A stretch of DNA of 46,020 bases from Cladosporium sp. IMV 00045 (Eukaryota; Ascomycota; Dothideomycetes; Cladosporiales; Cladosporiaceae). Below, in pieces: positions 32,784 to 42,761 of this stretch (within the stretch, counting starts at the first letter, position 1; the number at the start of each line of letters is the position of its first letter). The position numbers were made by a program, and so were the translations under genes. Location of the stretch: NCBI GenBank assembly GCA_001931905.2, contig MSJI02000250.1:1-46020 (forward strand). Reading direction: 5' to 3'. The notes beneath the pieces were generated by a model that worked only from the letters and a program-made list of their open reading frames with translations, made no database searches and had not been told where the DNA came from.

Positions 32784-33677
32784 ATGCACATCAACCTCAG
32801 ACGTTTCTACGCCTGGCGCCAATTCCTTCTCGCCAGAGTCCACTTCCTCAGGGCCCTGGATGCACGCCTCCGTACCGAGAGGCGTGCCGAACGGGCCGGG
32901 AGAGAGTTCCTGGAGGTCAACGACCTGATGGCGGTCTCGGAGAACGAGTTGCGCGTGCACCGGGCCCATGAGAACCCTTTGATCGACGAGCTTGGCCGCC
33001 TCGCACGGGAGTGGAAGGTCGTAGACCCACTTGCTTGGGCCCAATGGGCGAGACACATGACCGTCGCCGAGCATTGCACTACTTCCAAAGCAAGACAGCT
33101 CCAGATCGCACGTTGGTACCGTCGCAAGCTCCCGCATGATGTTTCCCGCGCGGTTGACCGCCTGTCCCATCACTACTACAACGAACGGCTGATCGTCAAG
33201 GAGCTGCGCGGTCTCCAGATGCGTGCTGGTGAACTCCCTTTCGCCGAGCCAGCTCTGGAGGACGACGATATTTGGGCGGAGGAACTCGAAGGCGTCCAGT
33301 ATGGCCTTGATTTTGAACGCCCCCACTACATCAACGCCTTCCAGGATTACGTACCCAAGGGCGAAGGCATCGACATGTTCAAGCACATGATGGCCCATTT
33401 CGAGGCCCGCAAGACCCGTCTCCAGCACTGCGACGAAGAAGAGTTCGAAGAGCTGTCTGTTACATTCATGAGGTGGTGCAAAGGTGCCCTCAACCATGGC
33501 TTGAACCTTCCCGACGTTGGTGGCAACTTTGACAACGCGAAGAGTCAAGCCATCCTGCGTCTGGAGAACTACGTCGACAGCCCAATCAAGTACGAACCTC
33601 TTGGACCAGGTTGCATCAATGACGCCGCGGCTGCGCAAGACCCCTGGGCATCGGACCGTCGTTCCGCTTCATTCTAA
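32784..33677 (+). CDS. Hypothetical protein, unrecognised
   Basis: A single exon encodes 297 residues from the ATG at 32784 (the frame is open from 32658, but that part is a CA-rich leader, so the internal start is preferred). The protein is charged and mostly helical. It has an Arg-rich region near the start (RTERRAERAGREFLE), a His/Arg-rich middle (RWYRRKL, VDRLSHHYY), and an acidic segment (EPALEDDDIWAEELEG). No signal peptide or membrane segment is visible, and I do not recognise a family. The strong codon regularity of the frame over its whole length and the leader support a real gene. A competing frame on the opposite strand (32649-33638) is probably its shadow. Confidence 0.68.
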   Translation: MHINLRRFYAWRQFLLARVHFLRALDARLRTERRAERAGREFLEVNDLMAVSENELRVHRAHENPLIDELGRLAREWKVVDPLAWAQWARHMTVAEHCTTSKARQLQIARWYRRKLPHDVSRAVDRLSHHYYNERLIVKELRGLQMRAGELPFAEPALEDDDIWAEELEGVQYGLDFERPHYINAFQDYVPKGEGIDMFKHMMAHFEARKTRLQHCDEEEFEELSVTFMRWCKGALNHGLNLPDVGGNFDNAKSQAILRLENYVDSPIKYEPLGPGCINDAAAAQDPWASDRRSASF

Positions 33678-34677
33678 AGCACTGGAAATAACCAGTGATC
33701 CTGGAAAGGGAGGAAGCGCAAGGAAGCTACATCGACTAATTACCGCATTACACCACGACAGCAAACGACTTCACGACACATCAATACGGCCAAGGCAACC
33801 ATGCTATGCAAGCGAGCAGCCCGGCTGTCCCCTTCTGTGAACCCTCTTTACAAGGCTTCCACAAATTTTCTTTGATCCTTTGTTTTTCATTTGCATTGTT
33901 CTTTGGTGGGATTGGAAGTACAGGCTCAGACATGGACCTTCGCGTTACTGTCATCGATTGATGGGAACCGACAGTAGTGAGCTTTGGCAGTTGTTAGAAA
34001 TGAGAAAATAATGGATTATTCAGTCTATCATTGAGACCTTGTATCAGTTTTTCATTTTGATCTTGGTAATGTGTATCATCCAAGGTACATGTTCACTGTC
34101 AATCCTCTGAGCCTTCACAGTTGCCCGAAGTCATAGTTTGCATACGTACTGGTCGAGCTTAGTCACCTGCATCCTATCAACTCTTTGGTGCGGTGCCATG
34201 CCATTCATATTGTCGTTAGACGCTGGAATGCCTTTCATGCTGCTTGAGTGAAACCAAGGTGGTCCTCCAAAATTTGCTTCTCATCGAAATACTTCGTTCT
34301 TGTCCAATCATCTGTGCCTTCACTAGTTTCCCCTACCCCTAAAATAGATTTCGTAATAGTAAGCAGTGATACAATCTTGTGACCTTCCTGAATACTGATA
34401 GTCAAGCATTCAATCCTACAAGTGCATTGTCAAAGAATGGCATTGTCAGAAGAAACAAAGAGCGTTCAGCTGCAACGGACAATCTCTTCTCTTTTTGGTG
34501 CCTAGTCTTTGTCATCGAGATCTAACAGTAAGGCTATAAGACAGCATCTAGACAACTCCCGGAGGCTACATCCTAACAACCAAGTTCTCGCATTTCGCCA
34601 GAAAAGCAGGCCTTTTCACGATACCACAAATAAGTCAACGCACCCACCCAGCAAAACCATTGATCTGCAACACCACC
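33678..34677. other. Intergenic, no gene recognised
   Basis: A kilobase without notable frames, AT-richer than its neighbours. It presumably holds the 3' end of the preceding gene and the amidoligase promoter. Confidence 0.5.
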
Positions 34678-36183
34678 ATGGCTGCCCACACTGATCTGCT
34701 TGCAGGACTGACCTTTGGCATCGAGCTGGAGTTCATCGCAGTGTTTCCAGATGGTGCATTGGACGTGGCATCATTTGGCAACGACATCGTTGCAGCGATC
34801 TCGATTGCACTGAACGATGGAGGCATCAACGCAACTGGGCACGAGCACATTGACGATGATGTAAGCATCAACGGCGACTCCGAGCCTTTTGCTTCCTGGA
34901 ATGTATCGGATGAGGGCGGGTTGTCGCTTTCCAAAGCAGAGACGACAGCTCTAAGCTCAGCGGGAGAGTTCATCATTCAGCCAATCGAGATTTCTTCACG
35001 GAAGATGTGGTTCATCGAGGACTGGAAGTCGGAGGTAGCCACTGTTCTGAACGTTCTTGACAGCTTTCGCGCCCAAGGAGTTTGGTTCATCACCAACGCT
35101 ACTACCGGATTTCATGTGCACATAGGATTCGCGGATGCCTCCATGCCTTTACGTACCACCAAAGGTGTCCTCGAAATTTGCACCGCCTTCGAGGACAGGT
35201 TCGATGTTCTGTATCCAACGAATCGAATCCATAAAGACGACTTGTTGAATGTTGGCGTGCACTTCAATGCCAGCTTGAGCTGGCACTTCTCACAGAATAC
35301 CAAGACGAGCTTCTCGAAGAATATCCACCATTGGCTCGCCGAGATTGAGGAATGCACGTCTTTCAAGCTGCTTGGAGACTTCTTCCGCAACGACATTCTG
35401 GACACTGAAGTCCCGCCTGAGGGGCGGCCGTTGGCCTGTAAAGTCAACGGCCATTACGATGAGCTGCGAGTCAATACCAAGGCCTTGGAGTCGGGCAGGA
35501 CCGCGGATACAACGGACGCTCACTTCTCCAACCTGAACGTGGACAATCTCTATACGCCTATAGAGCAATACCATGGCGATCTGGCTCTTCGCCAGGAACC
35601 AACCGGCACAATTGAGTTCGGACAGCACGCTGGCACGCTCAACTTCACCGAAATCCATGCACACGTCGAGTTTCTGCGAGCATTGGTAAGCTTCTGTCAC
35701 CTATCGAAGGATACTGATTTCCTACAGGTCTTCACTCGCGTTTCCGATCCCAACTTCAGACTGTTCGATCTCATGCAAGCAATGGGCGTGAAGCAGCACC
35801 TTCTAAGCCACTACCACAACCGATTCTGTTACGATACACAAAAGCGCTTGGAGTTTCGAGCCTGCGATGCAAAGAAAGCGATGGACCAGTATCTTCTGGA
35901 ACTCAACATCGTCGAGCATGGAGTCTCTGAGAAACTTGACGCTCTGGAAGCTCAAGTATTCTTAGAGAACTGGCAGCGTAGCAACCCGATGGCTGTGGCT
36001 CAGAAGATTGAATCAAAGCGCGATGCTGGTTCTTATGCTGATCTTCGCACAGCGGATTTGGATGTCACAAGTGAGTACTTGAATTTTTGCGACGTCAATG
36101 GTGCTTCTGTGCGAGATTTTCAGCAGCTTTCGACGATGGGAAGAACGATGATCTTTCAGCAGCTCAATGGTAGCGATCTGTGA
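34678..36183 (+). CDS. Putative amidoligase (Amidoligase_2 family)
   Basis: The ATG at 34678 has an excellent context (CACCACCATGG); the frame is open 18 nt further up but without such context. It encodes 501 residues if unspliced. Family hallmarks are TFGIELEFI near residues 12-20, TGFHVHIGF near 142-150 and the EFGQHAGT segment followed by HAHVEFLRAL. These match the ATP-grasp-like COOH-NH2 ligases (Amidoligase_2, PF12224), which join carboxylates to amines on peptides or similar molecules; the fungal substrates are unknown. At 35686-35727 lies a perfect-looking 42-nt intron (GTAAGC...TACTGAT...CTACAG) whose removal or retention both keep frame; see findings. There are no nearby genes of obvious peptide or cell-wall metabolism. 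Confidence 0.85.
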   Translation: MAAHTDLLAGLTFGIELEFIAVFPDGALDVASFGNDIVAAISIALNDGGINATGHEHIDDDVSINGDSEPFASWNVSDEGGLSLSKAETTALSSAGEFIIQPIEISSRKMWFIEDWKSEVATVLNVLDSFRAQGVWFITNATTGFHVHIGFADASMPLRTTKGVLEICTAFEDRFDVLYPTNRIHKDDLLNVGVHFNASLSWHFSQNTKTSFSKNIHHWLAEIEECTSFKLLGDFFRNDILDTEVPPEGRPLACKVNGHYDELRVNTKALESGRTADTTDAHFSNLNVDNLYTPIEQYHGDLALRQEPTGTIEFGQHAGTLNFTEIHAHVEFLRALVSFCHLSKDTDFLQVFTRVSDPNFRLFDLMQAMGVKQHLLSHYHNRFCYDTQKRLEFRACDAKKAMDQYLLELNIVEHGVSEKLDALEAQVFLENWQRSNPMAVAQKIESKRDAGSYADLRTADLDVTSEYLNFCDVNGASVRDFQQLSTMGRTMIFQQLNGSDL

Positions 36184-36733
36184 TCTGCGCTCTGTTTCTT
36201 TGATTGTTCCGACACTCCTACAGGCTACACAGTTGCAGTTCGCGTTGGCGAGAGGGTACATTATTGCTGCTTTACTGAATATCTACTATGTCAATGAATT
36301 CGTTTGTATCCAATTCCCTCTTTTCATCACTGTCTCCTAATGTTCGGTTTCTAGGACATCAGCATGCGCTACGTCGATGTACGATGGGCTTCGCCAACGA
36401 CCAGACCAATATAGTATTTGAGCTTACTTGAGAAGTCTCCAAATATCAACAATTGTTATCATTCCCAGCCATGCAGATGCTTTCCACACACCAAGTAATG
36501 TCCATGTACTTCTATGGGTTGGACAACCGAACAGGATCGCTCAGATCAGTCTCACTGCCATGAATTGTCGAATTGTTGAAAGATATCAGATTCTTTTCTT
36601 GTATGATAAAACACTCAATGGTTCTCGATGTCTGCTACCTGTTCCATCCTCCATGTCAATCGCAACATTCTTCAAGAGCGATCCTACCAGTCCCAATAAG
36701 CACGGGGAAACCTGGTGTGCTCTTGAATGGCCA
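36184..36733. other. Convergent 3' spacer
   Basis: Between the amidoligase stop and the end of the minus-strand acidic protein. No gene is recognised. Confidence 0.5.
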
Positions 36734-37333
36734 TCACACGCCGGTCGTCTTCGTATCTAAGTCTTCTTCATCCTCCTGCTCATCCTCTTGTTCATCATGT
36801 TGCTCGTCCCCGCCTTGGTCCTCATCCTCGTCTGAGCAGTACAGTGGCTTGTCGACGGGATCCGGCTCACCCCAAGTCTGCTCCTCATCATCGACGTCTG
36901 CATCATGAGCTCCGTTCTCAAAGATTATCTCAAGAACCCTCTCGTCGATGACGTAGCGTCTCTGGCCATCGTCGTCGGTGGTCTCTTTCTAGAAGCAGAT
37001 ACCATCCCTGACAAGCTGAGTAACATGAGAGAAATCACTGTCCGTGCTGAGGACCCTGTCTGGCTCCAGGGAGCGTAGAGATCTGTACTCGAGGAGGTCT
37101 GCGTTCGCTTCCCCGAGTGTTATCTCCTCATCTTCGGTGTCGTAAATGCTGTTTGCGCGGAAGATCTCGTACTGCATGTTCCCATCTTCGTCGCGGCCAG
37201 CCCAGAGTTCGCGGAGTGGGAATGTAAGTTGGTTGTTCTCATTGACGCTCACGATGCGGATGAGAAGGGATAGATCGCGGCTCTCGTTGTTGCCGGTCAC
37301 GGAAGCGAGCGGGATGCCTTGATATAGCGACAT
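36734..37333 (-). CDS. Acidic protein interrupted by an in-frame TAG (readthrough, nonsense or tiny intron)
   Basis: The minus-strand ATG at 37333 has an ideal context (GCCACCATG). The first frame gives 114 residues and stops at TAG (36991-36989). The same frame then stays open for 84 more codons to TGA at 36736-36734. The extension first reads as ordinary protein (GQRRYVIDERVLEIIFENG) and then becomes very acidic (EDEDQGGDEQHDEQEDEQED). Three readings are possible: a nonsense mutation in a 199-codon gene, stop-codon readthrough, or removal of the stop by a very short 36-nt in-frame intron (GTTACT...CTTCTAG, no good branch site). The N-terminal part is conserved-looking but not a family I recognise. 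The short 114-residue form could also be a real product by itself. Confidence 0.6.
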
Positions 37334-37995
37334 GGTGGCTTTTGTTCAAAGGCCGAGAAGCTGACGTGGCGATAAAGCCGAGTCGAGGTTGTGTTTGGTA
37401 TATACTTGTAGTTGCAGGTAGGTTGGCACAGTAGCAAGTGGCGACAGGTGCTGGAAAAGTCGCGATGGTGCTTAGGTTGTGTATATGTGGAAGTCGGTTG
37501 ATGTACACAGCTGGACATTGATAAGATTGTTGTGTCGGATGGCTGCCTGGGGCTGTAGCCGCGTCTTGGCCGGATGTTTAGTGAGGTCGATTCACTGACC
37601 GCAGCCGCCAGAGGTGGGCGCAGGGCGTTGAAGCGGTAACATTGAATAGCGTCCACGAAAGTGACTTGCGATCTGATGTCACTTTGATCGAAAGCAAACG
37701 CCAGCAGTCACATCGATCCATGGCGGTAGCTCCACTCAATCCTTCGCTGAACACCTTGGATCTGTTGAATCTCCTTGAACCTTGCACTTGTGGCCGATCT
37801 CTCTATCTACATCCATCCTACAACCCTACTTATACCCGCCAGACGGTGTTTGCCTCACTGATTGCCTCACTGATTGCTCTCGCTTTGAGGTATGTAGGTG
37901 TCTCGCGACTCCCCTTTGTTCAACAAAGACTGACCGTGCCGGAGTAGAACAACGGTCGATTGCTACGCGCATCCATTCGTTCATCCAGAGCAATC
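37334..37995. other. Divergent promoter region
   Basis: A 662-nt region lies between two divergent starts: the acidic protein and the 2EXR-like protein. No other gene is recognised in it. Confidence 0.55.
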
Positions 37996-39311
37996 ATGCA
38001 AAACAACGCTCCATCGGCCGATATCGGTGTGAGCGACGCGCCATCCTCGACCACAGTGGCTGGCGAGGTCGTTGTAGGACAAAGACCGATCAGCACTACG
38101 AAGGACTCAAGTGTCTCCCCAAGCAATGTTGTGCCCAGCATTGATGGTATGAGACCAATTCCATTCAGCCATCAAACTGAGACATAATTGCTAACATCTC
38201 TGCAATCACCAATCCCGCAGGCATCGTAATGCCAATTCCCCTGCGTTGGCTCGACAAGCACGCTTCGCCTCGATATCGGCCACGTAGACCATCTTTCTCG
38301 CCGATAACCCCGCCGTCACCTCGTAGACCCTCTTTCTCACCGATAACCCCGCCGTCACATACTTCTCTGACAGTACCATCCTTCTCGACCGCTTTATCAC
38401 GACAACGGCTAATGAGAGGCACACTCTCACCGCATGCGGAGCGCAGTGCTGCGCAATCTCCGAGGCTGTCCCCAGCTCAAACACCAAAGGCCGCCATTAT
38501 CAAGCCCTTCAACTTCAAGGGCCTTCCGGCAGAGGTCAAGAAAAGAATCTATGCCGAGATCCTTGTCCATCCGAACAGCGTCGAGCTCCACCAAAAGCGC
38601 CAATTCCGCCGCATCAGCGAAGCTCAGAACTCCAGCATCCTGACGGTCGGCATGGGAAAGTCCACCCGTACACCGCAGAACAGACACATCGTCCCACGCG
38701 GACTCAACACCAACTCCCCCACTAACCTCTTCCTCGTGTGCAAGAGATTCCGCGACGTCGGCCTCCAGATCTACTACGGCAAGAACAACTTCGTCTTCAG
38801 CTCATTCGCAGAACTAGAGGCCTGGCTTGAGAACATCCATGGCAGGCGCAAGTTCGTTCGGCACCTCACGTTAAGGCCCAGCTGGGAAGTGGGCTTCATG
38901 AAAACCGACGTGCGCCGAGAGATGCTGCGAATGGACCACCTAGGCGGTGTCGTGGTCGCTCCGACGATTCATCTCTTCGCCAACCTGCAGTCCATTACGC
39001 TCGACATGCAGTGCATCGAGCAGTGGCGGCGCTGGGATTTTCCAAACTTCCGCAACGTCGCTGGTGAGATCATCCAGATGTCTCAGGACTTCGCTCACGC
39101 CTCATCGAAAAAGCTGCTGAAGTCCTACAGCGAGAGTCAGTTGGATGGGAGGGATGTCGAGACGAGCGTCGCAGTCACTTTCATCGGGCCGCCGGTGACT
39201 GAATACTGGGAGACCTTCCACTTCGACAAAGAGAGGAAGTTCGAGGTGAAGAAGAGGGAGAAGCCGAGGTTCCCAAGGCAGATTCCTCCGTTCAGCATGT
39301 TCAATCGTTGA
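37996..39311 (+). CDS. 2EXR/F-box-like protein with a tandem peptide repeat
   Basis: Exons 37996-38146 and 38221-39311 (74-nt canonical intron with GCTAAC branch) give 413 residues. The first 145 residues are Pro/Ser/Thr-rich and disordered, and include two tandem copies of a 13-residue unit RRPSFSPITPPSP/H (a 39-nt DNA repeat near 38284-38360). Then comes FKGLPAEVKKRIYAEIL (about residues 149-165) and LFLVCKRFRDVGLQIYYGKN (about 219-238), the pattern of the 2EXR or F-box-like domains common in fungi: a start helix, then a ...C..F......YG.N.F.F segment. The role is inferred by analogy, as an adaptor or scaffold. SP/TP sites in the repeat could be phosphorylated, which is speculation. Confidence 0.82.
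38284..38360 (+). repeat. 39-nt direct tandem repeat (two copies) inside the 2EXR-like gene
   Basis: Two adjacent 39-nt units, nearly identical (CGTAGACC(A/C)TCTTTCTC then CCGATAACCCCGCCGTCAC), encode RRPSFSPITPPSP and RRPSFSPITPPSH. Only a few third-position differences are seen, so the duplication is fairly recent or kept uniform. Confidence 0.85.
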
Positions 39312-40035
39312 AGTGCGGCCAAGTGGGTGCAGCATGGTTTGAGCTGGTGGGATATGGTAGAGAAGCTCTTTGTTGTCGGATTTGCATGTTTCAAGCGTGA
39401 GGACAAGGCGTTGAGCATGCTCATTGTTTCCGTTGCCGGGAGGGCTGGGAATTTGATGATTCACAATGGAGGTTAATTTGTTGTTGACTTGATTAGATTT
39501 TGAGTGCTTTAGGCGTCACTACGCATGGCGGCAATCCAGGTCCTCGAAATTGGAAGGATAGCGCACAGCGTGTTGCGTAGAGGTCTCAATAAAGCAGACA
39601 TCACTGAGTTTGGGTGACTCTACGTGCCGCATGCAATCTCACCTCAGCCCGAAGCCACCATATGCCTACCGTCGAGTACCGGTATTTTCGTTCCGAAATC
39701 AGCCGAGAGCACTACTGTAGAGCATGGAATCGAAATTGAACACAGGCGAGCCTACGCAAATGCACATGAAATTGTTGAGTTATTCAGACTAAGAGTCTCC
39801 CCCAAGGAACGTCGCTAGGTTAGACGAAAGACTTGTCAACGGTCGAAGGATCAACAAAGTTGAACCGAGGGCTGCAGAAACCCGTCATAGATTTGCCAGG
39901 GATGCGAATCCGAACGAACATGCAAATCTCCCCCCGACGGCGCTCGCTCTCGCGTGTTCAGACCCGTCATTGAATATACCGACAATGAATCCGCGGCTGT
40001 CATAGAGCAGGCCCACATCCTCCTCCCACGCCAAA
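39312..40035. other. Intergenic, no gene recognised
   Basis: Spacer between the 2EXR-like and the next F-box gene. Only short frames without motifs. Confidence 0.5.
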
Positions 40036-41781
40036 ATGGCGCCCAATACGGCGGGACCCAAATTCACACAGCCATACTCTCTCCAAGAGATCCCGCCCTT
40101 CGTGCAATACACCTCTCCCGTGTCCTACGGCACGCCGACTCCCACGGCCGGCTCCCAGTTGCCGCTAAACCTGATCGCCCTGATTGTCAGCTATCTGGAC
40201 GATGTTGGCGACATCGCTCGCGTCACGCGCACTTCGCGACTTCTCTATTACATGACCTTGCCGCAACTCTACCAACATGTGGCCCTGCACTCATATGCCG
40301 ACATCAGACACGTCAATGGCCGGCCGGAAGGATTCGGCAGTGGGAGCCCGTTCATGATGGCCTTGAACGGGCTGGCGACAAAGAGCTATGCGAATGTGGT
40401 ACGGGACTTCAGGCTTTGGGGGGACTGGAAGGAGGTCGGAGCGGACGATTTTGCAAGAGGAAGGGTGCCGGATAACTCCATGTTGCTCAATATGATGCTG
40501 CGCGTATGTGTCGACAGGATGACAAGACTGCAGTCCTTCAGCTGGGAGCTGGACTGCAAACCGCTTAAAACGCTCTACCAAGGCCTCGCTTCTCGCGATA
40601 CGCTCACCAACCTCACCATCAAGTTCCCTTCAAGTCGCCTGCCTAGGCCTTCTGTCTGCATCCCGCCGATGCCTAACCTACGGTCATTCCGCGGCATTGA
40701 CATCGATCCGCTCTGCTACCCCGACGATATTTCGGTACTTCTTTTGGGCTCGAAAAACCTCAAGGACCTGCGACTGCACTTCTCACCACGCATGCGCCGC
40801 AGCGCAGAGCCAACATTGAACATGGAAACATACTTTGGGCGCTGCATCAAGGCCGGCTACGCTCTCAAACTCGAACATTTTGCGATGCAGAACTGGTTTG
40901 GTCCCAATACGCAGAGCTTCAATTATGTCATGGACCACAAAACCTGCGACAGCATGACTTTCCTGGATACCTTCGGCGGCGCCCAGGGAGGCAGTGCCAA
41001 TGTTTACGTGGACGACACCTGGCGCAACCTACCGCCGGACTACAAGACCAATTTTCGCACCATTCGCTTCAATGAATTCGCCGAGCAGCACATAGAAATG
41101 CTGAACAACTCTTCGGGTCTGGAGTACGTCTACGTCGTGAACGACCGCGCTGGCAAACCGTCCATGTCCTCCTCCGTCGCCAGCCCATCCTCCGACTACA
41201 TCACACCAGACGACTCCCCTTCGTCTGCAAACACCGATCCTCTCTCACGACTCTCCGACATCCCAATGCTCGGCCGCCAATACGTCCGCTGCTTCACCGA
41301 AAAACACGGCTCAACGCTCAAACATCTTCTGCTCTCCTCACAATGGCCTCTAAGCGAGACCGACGTGACGAACCTGATCCGCAACTGTCCGAACCTGACT
41401 CAGCTCGGCTTCGCTCTCGGGTTCCCCAACCACAGTACACTCCGTCTCGTGATTCCATTCCTGCCGAACCTCCGAGCCTTCCGCGTTCTATACAACAGCA
41501 CCATGCGCAGCCCCGAGAATGAAATGGCCGGCCTGTCGGAAGAAGAGCGCATTGCCATCCTCGGTCGGGATCTGCACCTCACGGGCGCGCACCAGCTGCG
41601 TTGGATCGGCGCTGGCGACGAGGTCTACAGAGCAGGCGTGGCTTTCGAGTTTGTCTATCCGGATGGAAGGAAGGAGATGAGGCGGAAGATTGAGAGGGCG
41701 AGTTTGAGTGATGTCAATGATGTGGAGATCTGGGGCCTTGATACGCTCGACATTATGGCTGAGCGTGGGCCTGAAGGCTGA
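40036..41781 (+). CDS. F-box protein with LRR-like region
   Basis: A single exon encodes 581 residues. After a 40-residue disordered start, an F-box occupies about residues 42-84 (LPLNLIALIVSYLDDVGDIA, then TRTSRLLYYMTLPQLY). The body has LRR-like strands (LTNLTIKFP, LKDLRLHFS, LKHLLLSSQW, LTQLGFALGF) interrupted near residue 380 by a Ser/Pro-rich, probably disordered loop. The ATG has a good context (CCAAAATGGC). The high GC and regular codon use suggest a conserved housekeeping-type F-box gene. The inferred role is an SCF substrate receptor; the substrate is unknown. Confidence 0.88.
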   Translation: MAPNTAGPKFTQPYSLQEIPPFVQYTSPVSYGTPTPTAGSQLPLNLIALIVSYLDDVGDIARVTRTSRLLYYMTLPQLYQHVALHSYADIRHVNGRPEGFGSGSPFMMALNGLATKSYANVVRDFRLWGDWKEVGADDFARGRVPDNSMLLNMMLRVCVDRMTRLQSFSWELDCKPLKTLYQGLASRDTLTNLTIKFPSSRLPRPSVCIPPMPNLRSFRGIDIDPLCYPDDISVLLLGSKNLKDLRLHFSPRMRRSAEPTLNMETYFGRCIKAGYALKLEHFAMQNWFGPNTQSFNYVMDHKTCDSMTFLDTFGGAQGGSANVYVDDTWRNLPPDYKTNFRTIRFNEFAEQHIEMLNNSSGLEYVYVVNDRAGKPSMSSSVASPSSDYITPDDSPSSANTDPLSRLSDIPMLGRQYVRCFTEKHGSTLKHLLLSSQWPLSETDVTNLIRNCPNLTQLGFALGFPNHSTLRLVIPFLPNLRAFRVLYNSTMRSPENEMAGLSEEERIAILGRDLHLTGAHQLRWIGAGDEVYRAGVAFEFVYPDGRKEMRRKIERASLSDVNDVEIWGLDTLDIMAERGPEG

Positions 41782-42664
41782 GCTAGGAATCTGAGACGGA
41801 GGTCCTTACTAGGGCTTTCATGTCATTGCCTTCTTTCAGCCGATCGGGCGCATCAAGCTGTTTGCTTGAGCATCCCTATCGCTAGGGCAGGGCTTCGGGC
41901 TGCCTTTGGGCAGGACGCGATGGATCTCGAGCTCGAGATCACCAACTCCATTGCCATGGTCTGCTTTCGACATCTTCTAGCAGAGCTCAGGTCGTCAAAG
42001 GCCAGACACAACGCCTCGTCTCCAATAGCTCACGAATACTGCATCACTACCAGCACTCGGATGACTCTGCAGAGGCTGCAGAGCCCTACTTGCCTCGCTG
42101 GAACCGCGGTAAAGTACCGATGCGCGGCTTCAGTGCCTTGCCATCCATGCCGCAGCTTCAGACTTCGGCCAGCTTTCTGGTCAATGCCATATCCAACCAA
42201 ACCCTCGGCAGCACTGGCGTTTCCGCCTACTGCGCTCTTGCCCTGCGGGTTTACAGACTTATCAGCCCCGGCGAAATTACCCAGTTTCGCGAGAAGGCCT
42301 TCACTGCTAATATTGGCTGTTCTACGCGAATGCCTTCGCAACGCAGTTTTACATAGCCGTTGAAGTTGTCATGTACATAGCTATATTCTCATCTCTGCCA
42401 TTCATCAGGTAGATGGAGCATTCATAAACCCCGTCGTTCTTCCCCTTCAGTCTCATTTCTCTCCTACATCTGGGCATCCGCTGAGGCGCACATTATCAGC
42501 AATCAACTGCAAGCCCCAAAGACAGCACGACAGCACCTCACAGCCTCTTCAAACAGCGCAGACAGGCGCACCACCCTCAACTCAGAACGTCGGTCAAAAG
42601 AGAATCAAAGGCAAGAACACATGCAAAAAGGCAAAAGAATGAAGCTCGTCGCTCGCACGAAGAA
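41782..42664. other. Intergenic, no gene recognised
   Basis: Two overlapping plus-strand frames (41866-42363 and 42090-42356) are open but in different phases and without motifs. Nothing else is recognised before tRNA-Asn. Confidence 0.4.
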
Positions 42665-42761
42665 CTCCTCACAGTGGGCTCGAACCACTAACCTTCCGGT
42701 TTGCTGGAACTCTCGTGGAGTCGCTAACAGCCGAACGCGCTACCGGTTGCGCCAGCGAGGA
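42665..42761 (-). tRNA. tRNA-Asn(GTT) with a 24-nt intron
   Basis: On the minus strand TCCTCGC pairs with GTGAGGA (one G-T) and the discriminator is G. The D arm is GCGC/GCGC. The anticodon stem TTCGG/CCGGA (one T-G) encloses anticodon GTT (plus 42726-42728), and the intron 42701-42724 follows position 37. The T arm is AGTGG-TTCGAGC-CCACT. The sequence is close to known fungal tRNA-Asn genes. Confidence 0.92.

Noticed and set aside
32649..33638. Long minus-strand reading frame of 329 codons
   Set aside because: It lies opposite the hypothetical gene at 32784-33677, has no motif, and is explained as the antisense shadow of GC-rich codons.
41866..42363. Plus-strand frame of 165 codons after the last F-box gene
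   Set aside because: No motif, competes with another frame in the same stretch, and no clear leader.
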